The translations under genes were made by a program, and so were the position numbers. The notes under the pieces were generated by a model. The model was given only the letters and a program-made list of their open reading frames with translations. It ran no database searches and was not told the origin of the DNA. A stretch of DNA of 64,000 nt from Kibdelosporangium philippinense (GTDB lineage: Bacteria > Actinomycetota > Actinomycetes > Mycobacteriales > Pseudonocardiaceae). Every line of letters starts with the position of its first letter. Position 1 is the first letter of the stretch. The stretch spans positions 1,989,501 to 2,053,500 of the forward strand of contig NZ_JAJVCN010000003.1 in the NCBI RefSeq assembly GCF_021390435.2. The letters are read 5' to 3'. Positions 7,283 to 15,918 of the stretch are shown here, in pieces.

Positions 7283-8917
7283 TCAGGTAGCCAGGGTCCA
7301 AGCGCCCGCCGCATGGGTCAGGCCGCGACCGATGAGGTTGCGGAGGTTCAAGGCTGCGGTGCGGCGTTTGAGCCAGGCGTTGTTCTTGCCGGTGCCTAGA
7401 TATCGGAGTTTGAGACGTCGGCCACCGCGGCTGGCGATCTGGGAGATGACCCGTTCCACGTTGGGGCGGAACGTCCTGTAGCTCTCGCGCAGTTCGGGCT
7501 TGTCCGCCCAGTCGCGTCGGGCTTGGCGCAGCAGGTCATCTCGTGGGTGCAGAACGATTTTACGGCCGGTCTTGGACGTGGTGCACTGTGCACGCAGTGA
7601 GCAGGCACGACAGAGAGCGCCAAAGGTGGCGACCCGGGTCCGGCTGATCGGGCGGGTGATGTCGTTGGGGCAGGTGACCGTGCCCGCTTGCTCGTCCACG
7701 GTGAAGTCGTCCACGGTGAAGTCGTCCACGGTGAAGTCGTCCACGGTGAAGTCGCCCTCGACCGGAGCCCGCAGCGGCTTGGGCTTGATCACCGCCTCAT
7801 GCCCGGCATCGTCGATCCCACCGCGTAGATCCCCTGTGCCATAGGCGGAATCGCCGTACCACGCGCGCTTGCCGTCCTCGGCGTCGAGGAACTCCTCGGC
7901 CACAGCGGGGTCGGAGTTCTCCGTGCCGGCGGCCGTGGTCACCTTCTCGTCGGTGACGATCCCGGTCTCGGGCTCGGCCGCCACGTGCGCCCGATACCCG
8001 TCCCGCCGGTTCTCCGGGGACTTGCGGGTATGCCGCGCATCCGGATCCACTGTGGACACCACCCGGTCCGGGGCGACCTTGCGGGCGATCCGCCACCGCC
8101 CATCAGTGCCGTCACTGCCCTCGGCGGGCTCGGCATCCTGACCGGCGACCAACGCCAGCAACGCCAACGCGAACTCCGCGTCGCCTTCCAGTTCGGTATC
8201 GGCCAGCGCCGCCACCAGCGCGTTCGCATCGTTGACCAGCGCGGAGACCAGCGCGTCCCTGGCGGCCGGGTCGTCCCAGTCGATCCTCGGCTTGTCCGGC
8301 CGACTGTAGTCATGGCCGGTACACACCTTCGCGATCTGCTCCGCCGCGCCGGGCACCTGCCGATCCACCCGCCGGATCGCCGAGATCAGCTGGGTGATGG
8401 TGTCCTGGGTGGCGACCGCGTCGGCCAGGATCGTGGAATCCACCGCCCGCTTGCGGCGGCCACGCAGGATCCCGGTCTCCTCGACGACCGTGCGCACCGC
8501 GTCGTTGATCCGATGCGGCCGCCCCGAGGTGGCCAGTCGTTTGCGCCAGTACACCAGCGTCGAGGGGTCGAATCCCTTGTCGTCCAATGCCATCCCGGTC
8601 GCGACCTTCCACCGCAGGTCACACCGGGCCGCCTCAGCGGTCTCCCGATCCGAGAGATCATGCAGGGTCTGCAACACCAGGATGGAGGCCATCACCGACG
8701 CCGGGATCGAGGGCCGTCCCTTGCCCGAGGGGAACAGATCCTCGAACTCTCCATCGGGGAACAGATTCCGGCGATGCCCGGCCAGGAACGCGAACATGCT
8801 CCCCGCCGGGACCAGATGACCGACCAGCGCCTCCGCGTCCAGCAGCTCCCGATCACCACGCTCCACACCCTGCATGAAACGATTCTCCCAGCTCAAACCC
8901 ACATCCTGGGGCGACAC
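7283..8917 (-). CDS. IS1182-family transposase
   Basis: A 544-aa DDE transposase of the IS1182 family. The N-terminal DUF772-type domain is present (FEDLFPSGKGRPSIPASVMA, LQTLHDLSDRETAEAARCDL, LVYWRKRL), and the C-terminal DDE domain shows STVDPDARHTRKSPENRRDGY, AWYGDSAYGTGDLR and a Cys-rich CRACSLRAQCTT segment. Length is normal for the family. It is unusual in having a run of four near-identical pentapeptides (DFTVD) between the catalytic core and the Cys-rich segment, encoded by a 15-bp tandem repeat at 7694-7753. The gene fills the IS. Confidence 0.93.
   Translation of the reverse strand: MSPQDVGLSWENRFMQGVERGDRELLDAEALVGHLVPAGSMFAFLAGHRRNLFPDGEFEDLFPSGKGRPSIPASVMASILVLQTLHDLSDRETAEAARCDLRWKVATGMALDDKGFDPSTLVYWRKRLATSGRPHRINDAVRTVVEETGILRGRRKRAVDSTILADAVATQDTITQLISAIRRVDRQVPGAAEQIAKVCTGHDYSRPDKPRIDWDDPAARDALVSALVNDANALVAALADTELEGDAEFALALLALVAGQDAEPAEGSDGTDGRWRIARKVAPDRVVSTVDPDARHTRKSPENRRDGYRAHVAAEPETGIVTDEKVTTAAGTENSDPAVAEEFLDAEDGKRAWYGDSAYGTGDLRGGIDDAGHEAVIKPKPLRAPVEGDFTVDDFTVDDFTVDDFTVDEQAGTVTCPNDITRPISRTRVATFGALCRACSLRAQCTTSKTGRKIVLHPRDDLLRQARRDWADKPELRESYRTFRPNVERVISQIASRGGRRLKLRYLGTGKNNAWLKRRTAALNLRNLIGRGLTHAAGAWTLAT
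7694..7753. repeat. Four tandem copies of a 15-bp unit inside the IS1182 transposase
   Basis: The unit gtccacggtgaagtc is repeated four times without change. It is in frame and encodes DFTVD on the minus strand, so the transposase frame is kept. It looks like slippage expansion. Confidence 0.97.
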
Positions 8918-8989
8918 GCCGATTATTCAGCGGCCTCCTAGCGGGAAGCTGGGCCGTCGAGACCCCCGACAGACTTCCGATCGTGACCA

Positions 8990-9364
8990 CTAAAGATCCG
9001 GCAACGGATCCGGCGGCAGGTAGTCAGCAGTCAGGATCTCCGCGTCCGCCGCCCGGACAACCGAGACGTACTCCTCATCGATCTCCAGCAACAACGGCCC
9101 AAGCGTGACCGTCGGCGACAACGAACCGTACAACTCAACAGGCCCAAGCTTGGTCCGGCGCGGATACGTTGCCAGCACGCCAGCCGGTCTGTGACGGCTG
9201 AACCATCTGCACCCCAATACCGTCACGGTGTTGTCGGTGACCACGATGAGGTATTCCCTCATCGCCGCGACCGAGCTCGCCGGGAACATGTACCTGACCT
9301 GCTCCCCCGCTGGTAGGAGCTCACGACAGCGCCTGCGCACCACGGAGGACACCGGCATCCTCAC
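8990..9364 (-). CDS. Small conserved hypothetical protein
   Basis: A 124-aa protein without signal peptide or clear membrane segment. The segments VRYMFPASSVAAMREYLIVVTDNTVTVLG and then LGPVELYGSLSPTVTLGPLLLEIDEEYVSVV resemble small actinobacterial PH-like beta-barrel proteins, but I cannot place it firmly. The GTG at 9364 is chosen because GGAGGGG stands 4-5 nt upstream; an internal ATG two codons later is an alternative. The IS1182 element inserted just downstream (52 bp after the stop) without breaking it. Confidence 0.6.
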   Translation of the reverse strand: MRMPVSSVVRRRCRELLPAGEQVRYMFPASSVAAMREYLIVVTDNTVTVLGCRWFSRHRPAGVLATYPRRTKLGPVELYGSLSPTVTLGPLLLEIDEEYVSVVRAADAEILTADYLPPDPLPDL

Positions 9365-9477
9365 GCACCCCCTCCACCCGTCCCGCCCTTGTAGTCTGCG
9401 GACCGGCGTGCTCCCGTCAAGCCCCCATTAGCACTGGTCACAGATACCTTGCGATTGGATCATGGGACCATGTGGAA

Positions 9478-9512
9478 CCGGGGCCGTACCGGCGCTGGCG
9501 GTACGGCCCCGG
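9478..9512 (-). terminator. Terminator of the GH87 gene
   Basis: A perfect 13-bp stem (arms 9478-9490 and 9500-9512) with a 9-nt loop lies 14 bp beyond the stop codon of the minus-strand GH87 gene. There is no clear T run, as is common for terminators in high-GC actinomycetes. Confidence 0.7.
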
Positions 9513-9525
9513 GGTCACTCACCCC

Positions 9526-12500
9526 TTAGTTGATGTTGATGGTGAAAGTGTTCGTGGTGTTCTTGATGTCCTGATGGTTGTTCGAGAACCTCAGGTTGTT
9601 GAACGTCACCGAGCCGACCGCCGGGCCCTGCCCTGGTTCGGGCATTTCGTTGGCCCACAAGCCGAAGCCGGACTTGGCCTCGAACTGGTCACCGGACAGC
9701 CGCGCGCCGCTGATGGAGATGTTGGTCAGCACCGAGTCGGTCATCGGGTTCTGTGGCTGGCCGCCGACATAGTTCGTCTGGAACATGATCCCGCTGTACG
9801 TCGGATCCACGATGTCCACATCGGACACCCGGATCCCTCGGTACACCTTGCTCGCGGAGAACATCCAGATCGCGCCGAAGGTCTGCGCGCCCCAGAAATG
9901 CCCGCCGGCTCTGACAAGCGAGATGTTCTGGAACGACGTGATCCCCGGCCCGAATCCTTCCATCGGATACCCGAAGTCCAGCGAGCTGATCGTGAGACCG
10001 GAGTAGGTCAACGTGTCCGCGATGTACAGGTTGCGGAAGGTGTTGTTCTGCCCGCCGTACACCGCGAGACCTGCCGCCCGCCACGTGGTGGTGGAGGAAA
10101 GGTTCTCGTACACGTTGCCGCTCTGCCCGCTGCCGCCCGCGTCGGTCGCGGCGAACAACGCGAAGCTGTCGTCGCCGGTGGACCGGGCGTCGATGTTGCT
10201 GAGGCGGTTGTTCTTGCTGCCGTTGGTCATGTTGACGCCGTCGGCCCACATGTTTCGGATGCGCGAGTTGGTGATCGAGATGTTCTGCACGTTCGCGCCC
10301 CAGAACAAGCACACCATGTGCTCGGTCCAGACGTTGTCTATTGTCAGGCCGGTGACTCCGTTGGCGTCGAAGACCTTGCCTGGCCCGTCGATTCGGTTCA
10401 CGTAGTTGCCGAAGTAGGCGAATCCGGAGAACTTCGATGCGCCCGCGGCCGCTTCGATCCGGAAACCGATGTCGGTGCCTTCCTGGTTGGCTGGCGCGAG
10501 GAACCGTGAGAACCATGGCCCGGCGCCCACGACCTGGACAGGCTTGCCGTACACCTGGAACTTGCTGCCGGTCTGGTAGTCGCCCTTGGGCAGGTAGACG
10601 CCGACGAGGTTGCCGGTGGTGTCCATCCGGACCCGGTCAAGAGCGTTCTGCACGTCCTGGTGGCCGAATCCGGTTGGCACGGTGAACTTCGCCGGATCCG
10701 GGTTCGGGGTCTCGGAAACCTGCTCGAAGTCCACGAAGTCGATCGCGTACGTGCTCGTGTTCGACGCGGACTTCTGCAGCCGGATCTTGCTGCCCGCGGG
10801 CACTGTGCTGTTGAGCAGAACGCTTGCCTCGTCGTAGATGTGCCGCGGTCCCGCGCCGGGGCTGTTGCCCGGGCTGGCTTCGTTGCCATACAGCCACGAG
10901 TAACGCGAGGTCAGGTTGATCGCCTTGTGGAACGTACCGTTGACGAAGATGTCCAAAGTGGAGTTGATGCCACCGCCGCCCGGCGCGTCCGGAATCGAGA
11001 ACCGGGTGACCAAGGTGTTCGTCGCCTGCCGGTTGGTGAACTCCACCGAGGCGCCGGTGCTGTTCAACGTCACCGCACGCCGTCCGGACGCCTCACCGGC
11101 GAGGTCGCCGATTGTCCGGTTAGGACCGACGACGGCCGCACCGCCTGCGAGCACGCCGGTTTCGGCTTCGTAGTGGTCGTACGGCATGTTCGCGCCGCGA
11201 CCGACGAACAGCGACTGGGTAGTGGTGTTGTTGCCTTGCTTGACGGGCAATTCGTTGCCGTCGTTGGCGATCACGGTCTTGATCGTGTACCGGCCGTTGG
11301 CCGCGGTCCACGTACCAAGGGCCACGGGCGCCGTTGTGGCTCCAGCGGCGATCACGCCATTGTGGACGCCACTGAGGTTGGCGACAACGACGCCCGTGTC
11401 CGCGTTCGCCACCTGCAAGGTGACGTTGTGCGCACCACTCGCCGAAGCGATGGTGCCTTGGTTCTTGATGGCGACAGCGAAGCTGACGCTGTTACCGGCC
11501 GACGGGTTGTCCGGCGTCCAGCTGACCGGCGATGCGATCAGGTCGGAGCTGGCGACCGGGCTGACCACGAGCGAACTCGCGTTGGTGAAGGTGTTGTTGG
11601 CTTCGCTCTGCTCGATGACCTTGTTCGACTCGTCGACCTTGGCGATCAACTGGTACGAACCGGCCGTCTGTGCGCCGATGGTGGCCGTGACAGTCGCTTG
11701 CGCGCCCGCCGCGAGCCCGGCAACCTGTGCAGTGCCGACCTTGTTCGTACCGAGGTAGAAGTTCAGATCCGTTGCACCGGACGCGACAGCACCGGCGTTG
11801 CGGACGGTCGCACTGGTCGTGATCGTGTCTGTTTCCACCGGCGACGAAGGCGACCACGACGACGCGGTGACCGTCAGGTCAGGGTTGGGCGCCGCGACAC
11901 CGATGACCTGGAACTCCGCAGCCTGACCGGCGGGTGCGCCGCTATTCGCGGTGAACTTCAGCTGGACGTCAGCGGCGCGCGCGGTGACCGGGATCGTCAC
12001 CGAGTTACCTGTCGCCGGGTCGAAGCTGTACGTCGTCGCCGGAACCAGGCTGGTCAGCGCAGACGCGCTTTGCTCGCGGCCGAGGACCTCGATGGTCTGC
12101 GTCCGTGGGCCCCAGATAGCGGCCGGGTTGAGGCGGACAACGACCGAGCTTGTGTCCGCATTGGCGCCGAGCTGAACGGTCAGCGTGTTCGGATACGAGC
12201 CGCCCGCGCCTTCCCAGTACGTGTTCACGTCGTTGTCGTTGGCATTGGTGGCAACGAACGTGTGCACCGTCGAGGACGCTGTGATCGGCGTGCCGACAGC
12301 AAGGTTCGTACCGCCGTTGCCTTGTCCAACGCGCGTAACGCTGTTGCTGTTAGGCGACTGGTTGCCCGCGGCGTCCTTGGCACGCACGAAGTACGTGACC
12401 GTCGCGCTGTCTGGTTGGTTGTCCGTGTACGACAGTCCGGTGACGCTCGTACGCAGGACGTTGTTGGCGTAGACGTCGTAGCCGGTGACGCCGACGTTGT

Positions 12501-13440
12501 CTGTGGCCGCGTTCCACTGCAGGTTGATCTGCCCAGAGCCCGGTTGCGTGTACCTGAGGTTAGCCGGGGCGGTCGGCGGTTGTGTGTCGCCGCCTTCAGG
12601 GCCGTAGACCTCGAATTCGGACACCTGGCCCGCGGGCCAACCCGTGTTCCCGGTGAAGTGCAGCCGCAGGTACCGCTGTGTCGTCGCGGTGTAGTTGATG
12701 GTGACGGTGTTGTTGGTCGTCGGATTGAACTGGTACGCCGCCGAGGCAACGAGGTCCGCGAACGTGGTGCCGTTCGCACTGCCGCGGACAGTCAGGGTCT
12801 GCGTACGTGCGCCCCAGTTGGCGACGGGCAGTTTCACCACGATCTGGGTCGTGCTGATCGACGCGCCGAGGTCGACCTGAAGCCACTGCGGGAAGGCGTT
12901 GTTCGTGCTTTCCCAGTAGGTGGTCTGGTTCGAGTCGTTGGCGTTTCCAGGACCGTAGCCGCCGACGGACCCGCTGGCGGTCAAGGTCTTGCCGAGCGCG
13001 AGGTTCGGTCCGGCCAGGATCGCCGGCGTCGTCTCGACCTCGGCCAACGCGCCGTTCGTGCCAGCGAAGTCGACCCGGACGTACCGCGTCACCGTGGCAC
13101 CGAAGGGAATCTGGACGGTGTTGTTCTCGCGTGGCTCGAACTTGTAGTCCTTGGCCGAGGCGATGGTGAAGTAGCCGACGCCGTCGTAACTGCCCTGCAC
13201 GGACAGGTGCTGTGCCCGCGCCTCCCACTTCGCGGGCAGTTTCAGCACCACGCCGGAGATGCTTGTGGCCTGGCCGAGGTCGATCTGCGCGGGCGCGCCG
13301 CCGCTCTGCCAGTACGAGTTCTGATCGCCGTCGCTGATGCTCGTGATGTCGCTGCTCGGCGCCGCGACGGCAGGGGTCGACAGGCCAGCCAGGGCAAGGC
13401 TGGCGGCGATGAAAGTGGCTGATAACCGAGATCTGGTCAT
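9526..13440 (-). CDS. Secreted multidomain alpha-1,3-glucanase / mycodextranase (GH87 type)
   Basis: A 1304-aa secreted protein. It begins with a signal peptide (MTRSRLSATFIAASLALAG to VAAP). Domains in order, from visible repeats: two discoidin (F5/8 type C)-like modules (~27-285), a fibronectin type III domain (~288-372, PPTAPANLRYTQPGSG), a third discoidin-like module (~375-505), two CARDB domains (~515-735, PDLTVTASSWSP and SDLIASPVSWTP), a CBM6-like domain (~740-880, YDHYEAETG), and a C-terminal parallel beta-helix (~885-1304). The helix has WADGVNM and TGDDSFALF, fitting the three catalytic aspartates known for GH87. It probably digests alpha-1,3- or mixed glucans of fungal walls outside the cell. 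ATG 13440 is preceded by GAGAGGT. Confidence 0.85.
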   Translation of the reverse strand: MTRSRLSATFIAASLALAGLSTPAVAAPSSDITSISDGDQNSYWQSGGAPAQIDLGQATSISGVVLKLPAKWEARAQHLSVQGSYDGVGYFTIASAKDYKFEPRENNTVQIPFGATVTRYVRVDFAGTNGALAEVETTPAILAGPNLALGKTLTASGSVGGYGPGNANDSNQTTYWESTNNAFPQWLQVDLGASISTTQIVVKLPVANWGARTQTLTVRGSANGTTFADLVASAAYQFNPTTNNTVTINYTATTQRYLRLHFTGNTGWPAGQVSEFEVYGPEGGDTQPPTAPANLRYTQPGSGQINLQWNAATDNVGVTGYDVYANNVLRTSVTGLSYTDNQPDSATVTYFVRAKDAAGNQSPNSNSVTRVGQGNGGTNLAVGTPITASSTVHTFVATNANDNDVNTYWEGAGGSYPNTLTVQLGANADTSSVVVRLNPAAIWGPRTQTIEVLGREQSASALTSLVPATTYSFDPATGNSVTIPVTARAADVQLKFTANSGAPAGQAAEFQVIGVAAPNPDLTVTASSWSPSSPVETDTITTSATVRNAGAVASGATDLNFYLGTNKVGTAQVAGLAAGAQATVTATIGAQTAGSYQLIAKVDESNKVIEQSEANNTFTNASSLVVSPVASSDLIASPVSWTPDNPSAGNSVSFAVAIKNQGTIASASGAHNVTLQVANADTGVVVANLSGVHNGVIAAGATTAPVALGTWTAANGRYTIKTVIANDGNELPVKQGNNTTTQSLFVGRGANMPYDHYEAETGVLAGGAAVVGPNRTIGDLAGEASGRRAVTLNSTGASVEFTNRQATNTLVTRFSIPDAPGGGGINSTLDIFVNGTFHKAINLTSRYSWLYGNEASPGNSPGAGPRHIYDEASVLLNSTVPAGSKIRLQKSASNTSTYAIDFVDFEQVSETPNPDPAKFTVPTGFGHQDVQNALDRVRMDTTGNLVGVYLPKGDYQTGSKFQVYGKPVQVVGAGPWFSRFLAPANQEGTDIGFRIEAAAGASKFSGFAYFGNYVNRIDGPGKVFDANGVTGLTIDNVWTEHMVCLFWGANVQNISITNSRIRNMWADGVNMTNGSKNNRLSNIDARSTGDDSFALFAATDAGGSGQSGNVYENLSSTTTWRAAGLAVYGGQNNTFRNLYIADTLTYSGLTISSLDFGYPMEGFGPGITSFQNISLVRAGGHFWGAQTFGAIWMFSASKVYRGIRVSDVDIVDPTYSGIMFQTNYVGGQPQNPMTDSVLTNISISGARLSGDQFEAKSGFGLWANEMPEPGQGPAVGSVTFNNLRFSNNHQDIKNTTNTFTININ

Positions 13441-13617
13441 GCCGGGCTGACCTCTCGTCCGGGGGCAGGGGTAAACGAGAAGGTTGGATCTTCCGACCAC
13501 TTGTCGTGGATATTACGGCTGGATGTCACTTTTTTGCGGTCGGGAGTCCGAGCGTTACAGATGCGCTACGGCTGCGTCAATAGCCAGTAAGCGCCCGGGT
13601 GATGTCGATTCAGAGAG

Positions 13618-13905
13618 TCACGGCATCAGGCCACGCAGGCGCACGCCCGCCGTGACCCGCTCGAAACCGTTTCCGGCCAAGACGATCTCCGCGCCCTGGC
13701 CCTTGACCATCTCGGTGAAGAACTCGCCGTGATAGACGACGGCGACAACCTTCAGCGCGATGTCGTACTTGCCCCCACCGCCACGCGCTTCGGTGAAGAA
13801 GTCACCGACCCGGATCGGGCCCTTGTAGCAGCGCCCGGTGATCCGCACACCGTTACCGTCAGCGACGGGACCGCCACCCAACTCGGCGAACTCGATCTTG
13901 CGCAT
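13618..13905 (-). CDS. Small hypothetical protein
   Basis: A 95-aa protein of unknown function. It reads as a compact beta-rich domain (MRKIEFAELGGGPVADGNGV, ITGRCYKGPIRVGDFFTEA), in the style of EF-Tu domain-2-like or similar small barrels; DFFTEA and EFFTEM suggest an internal repeat. No signal peptide. The start at 13905 has a strong GGAGGC 5-8 nt upstream, which supports it as a real gene rather than a chance frame. It stands alone, upstream of the GH87 gene on the same strand. Confidence 0.6.
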   Translation of the reverse strand: MRKIEFAELGGGPVADGNGVRITGRCYKGPIRVGDFFTEARGGGGKYDIALKVVAVVYHGEFFTEMVKGQGAEIVLAGNGFERVTAGVRLRGLMP

Positions 13906-14444
13906 GCCGCCTCCGACGTCCGCCCCATTGGTGAGCCCGCTGCATGTTCCCCCCGAACACGATCAGTAGCAAGCCCTGTGACCTTGATAATTCCGAAGTG
14001 TGACAACTTGGGGCTGCGCCCCAGCCCATCGGACGGAACGTCACCGCGTCGACTACCCAAGGTGATCAAGTCGACGAGCCTCGTCATCGGCCGACCACGT
14101 ACGTCCGGGTCGCGACTGAAATGAGTGAAACAACCAAACAATTGGACACTTAACCAGTTAACCCAAAAGGTCACTTTCCGGTAACGGAATAGCATGTTCA
14201 GGCAACCCGTCGGCACCGATGGGACACTTGCCAAATCGGCTGCGGACCGCGAAGATGGGGGCAACACGCCGTAACCGCGTAGGCCCGTTTCTTACCTCTG
14301 ACCTGGCAATTCGACTTGTGTTACAAGTCTGGCCGGTGAGGTTGTTCACGAATAATTACCTTGGCTAAAACGCCGTACTCGGGTTAGCTGAGCGCAACTC
14401 GGGGGATTTTTCGCTGTTATGGCGTCACTAGGGGAGAAAGAACT
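13906..14444. other. Intergenic region, 539 bp
   Basis: No convincing gene. Base composition drops around 14115-14185 and 14340-14375, as expected for promoters. A minus-strand frame that runs through it (to 14267) overlaps the 95-aa gene in another register and has no recognisable protein sequence. AGGGGAGAAAG just before 14445 is the ribosome binding site of the next gene. Confidence 0.6.
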
Positions 14445-15266
14445 TTGAAGAAATCGATGGGCCTGCTTTCGCGTGCCGTCCTCGTCGCGGTTTCCGCCGC
14501 GGTACTGGTGTCCCCCGCCGCACTGGCCGACCCGGTCACCGGCAACCCCGACACCGGCACCGAGCAGCCGCAGAGCGACGTACAGAAGAAGATCGCCGAG
14601 TACACCAAGCGCGTCGAGAAGATCGAGGCCGACGTGAAGGCGGCCGAGAAGGCAGTCGACGCGGCGAAGACCAAGGCCGAGGCGGAGAAAGCATTGGCCC
14701 CAGCCAAGGAGCTCTCCGTCATCACGGGCAACTTCGTCACAGAGGCGGACGACTACCTCAAGACCGTACCGGAACAGGCGGACCGCAAGGCACTCGACCC
14801 GGTCATCACCCGCATCCAGTCAGCCGACGACGCCGCGAAGGCGGTCGTCGCCAAGGCGCAGAAGAAGATCGACGCGGGCGACCCGCCCGTGCCCCCCAAG
14901 GGTGATATCGCTGTTCACCCGGGTTCGGTCGCGCGCGGTGACATCATCGTCGTCGCGGTGTTCTGCCCCGAGGGCAAGGTCGGCAACTTCGCTTCGTCCG
15001 TGTTGGACTTCGTGCCCGAGTCGCGCGTCGTCGACGGCCAGATCACCGCGATCGGCGCGTTCGTCAAGAAGGACGCGACTCCCGGCAAGCACACCGCCAC
15101 GTCCTCGTGCGACGACCACAAGCTGACCGCGACGTTCACCGTGACCCCGGAGATCGTGACGCCGCCGAAGAAGCCGACAGGCGATGACGTGCGCCGCAAG
15201 GCCGTCATCAAGCCGAAGGGCAAGATCGAGACCGGCGGCGGCGCAACCGCTCTGCACGCGATCTGA
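14445..15266 (+). CDS. Secreted coiled-coil protein, partner of a class F sortase
   Basis: A 273-aa exported protein of unknown function. The TTG start (MKKSMGLLSRAVLVAVSAAV) has AGGGGAGAAAG 5 nt upstream and gives an ideal signal peptide cut near ALADP. Residues ~45-150 are rich in Ala, Lys, Glu and form a probable coiled coil (RVEKIEADVKAAEKAVDAAK); residues ~160-240 look like an Ig-like beta domain with two cysteines (VAVFCPEGK, ATSSCDDHK). There is no LPXTG motif or C-terminal anchor, so it is not itself an obvious sortase substrate. Its stop overlaps the ATG of the sortase gene by one base (TGATG), so the two are coupled and likely work together at the cell surface. Confidence 0.75.
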   Translation: MKKSMGLLSRAVLVAVSAAVLVSPAALADPVTGNPDTGTEQPQSDVQKKIAEYTKRVEKIEADVKAAEKAVDAAKTKAEAEKALAPAKELSVITGNFVTEADDYLKTVPEQADRKALDPVITRIQSADDAAKAVVAKAQKKIDAGDPPVPPKGDIAVHPGSVARGDIIVVAVFCPEGKVGNFASSVLDFVPESRVVDGQITAIGAFVKKDATPGKHTATSSCDDHKLTATFTVTPEIVTPPKKPTGDDVRRKAVIKPKGKIETGGGATALHAI

Positions 15267-15862
15267 TGCGTCGTAAGCTGATGGGTGGCCTGATCGCGGC
15301 CACCCTCACCTTCGCCCTCGCCGCTTGTGGCTCGCCCCCGGCCAATTCCGGTGCTCCCGCCCCGACGCCCACGTCGGACGCAGCCACGCCGGCTGGTTCG
15401 ACAGAAGACGGCCGGATCAAGCCGGCGAACGTGCGGATCCCGAAGATCTCGGCGGAGTCGACGCTCGTGGAAGCGGGCTTGGACAACAACAAATCGATCG
15501 TCGTACCGCCGGTCGACCAGCCGATGCAGGCAGCTTGGTACAAGTACAGCCAGGTTCCCGGCGACGCTGGCCCGTCGATCCTGCTCGGCCACGTCGACGG
15601 CAACAAGAAGCCGGGCATCTTCTATAAGCTGCACGAGTTGAAGGTCGGCGACGAGATCTTCGTCAAACGCAAAGACGGTAAAGAATTGCGTTTCGTGACG
15701 ACCCGTACCGAGCAGGTCCCGAAGGAGCAACTGCCTGAGCAAGCCATCTACGGCGAAACTCCGGAGTCCGAACTGCGCCTGATCACGTGCGGCGGCGTCT
15801 TCGACAAAGCAGCACATAGCTACAAAGACAACGTGATCGTCTACGCGAAGCTAGCCGCGTAA
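15266..15862 (+). CDS. Class F sortase, lipoprotein-type
   Basis: A 198-aa sortase of the class F type found in actinobacteria. Sortases are cysteine transpeptidases that act at the outer face of the membrane. The N terminus is a signal with a lipobox-like FALAACGS, so it may be lipid-anchored; a Pro/Ala/Ser-rich linker follows (~25-50). The catalytic domain has VRIPKI, the His in LLGHVDG and the Cys in LRLITCGG. The usual Arg is not obvious; SYKDNVIVYA has Lys near that place. It overlaps the upstream gene and is followed by a strong terminator. A near copy of its catalytic part lies at 30335-30841 as a pseudogene. Confidence 0.88.
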   Translation: MRRKLMGGLIAATLTFALAACGSPPANSGAPAPTPTSDAATPAGSTEDGRIKPANVRIPKISAESTLVEAGLDNNKSIVVPPVDQPMQAAWYKYSQVPGDAGPSILLGHVDGNKKPGIFYKLHELKVGDEIFVKRKDGKELRFVTTRTEQVPKEQLPEQAIYGETPESELRLITCGGVFDKAAHSYKDNVIVYAKLAA

Positions 15863-15872
15863 CCGAACCACC

Positions 15873-15907
15873 GAAAGCCCGGGCCACCCACAGTGGCCCG
15901 GGCTTTC
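15873..15907 (+). terminator. Terminator of the sortase operon
   Basis: A perfect 14-bp GC-rich stem (arms 15873-15886 and 15894-15907, gaaagcccgggcca) with a short loop, 10 bp after the sortase stop. The right arm ends in CTTTC. Confidence 0.85.
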
Positions 15908-15918
15908 GCATTGTCTAA

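Larger units (their letters stand above)
7116..8937 (-). mobile_element. IS1182-family insertion sequence, complete
   Basis: The element has 13-bp perfect terminal inverted repeats (gaggccgctgaat at 7116-7128 and its complement at 8925-8937). CTAG flanks both ends (7112-7115 and 8938-8941) as a 4-bp target duplication. It carries one intact transposase on the minus strand. The intact ORF and exact duplication suggest a fairly recent insertion between the hydrolase gene and the small gene at 8990. Confidence 0.85.

Noticed and set aside
7694..7753. CRISPR-like array
   Set aside because: The repeats are directly tandem without spacers and lie in frame within a transposase gene.
10660..13422. 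A 920-codon plus-strand frame opposite the GH87 gene
   Set aside because: Low-complexity Arg/Val/Asp-rich translation with no domains, while the minus strand has a signal peptide and recognisable domains.
13752..14267. A 171-codon minus-strand gene in the 14-kb intergenic region
   Set aside because: It overlaps the 95-aa gene in another frame, has no ribosome binding site and no recognisable sequence.
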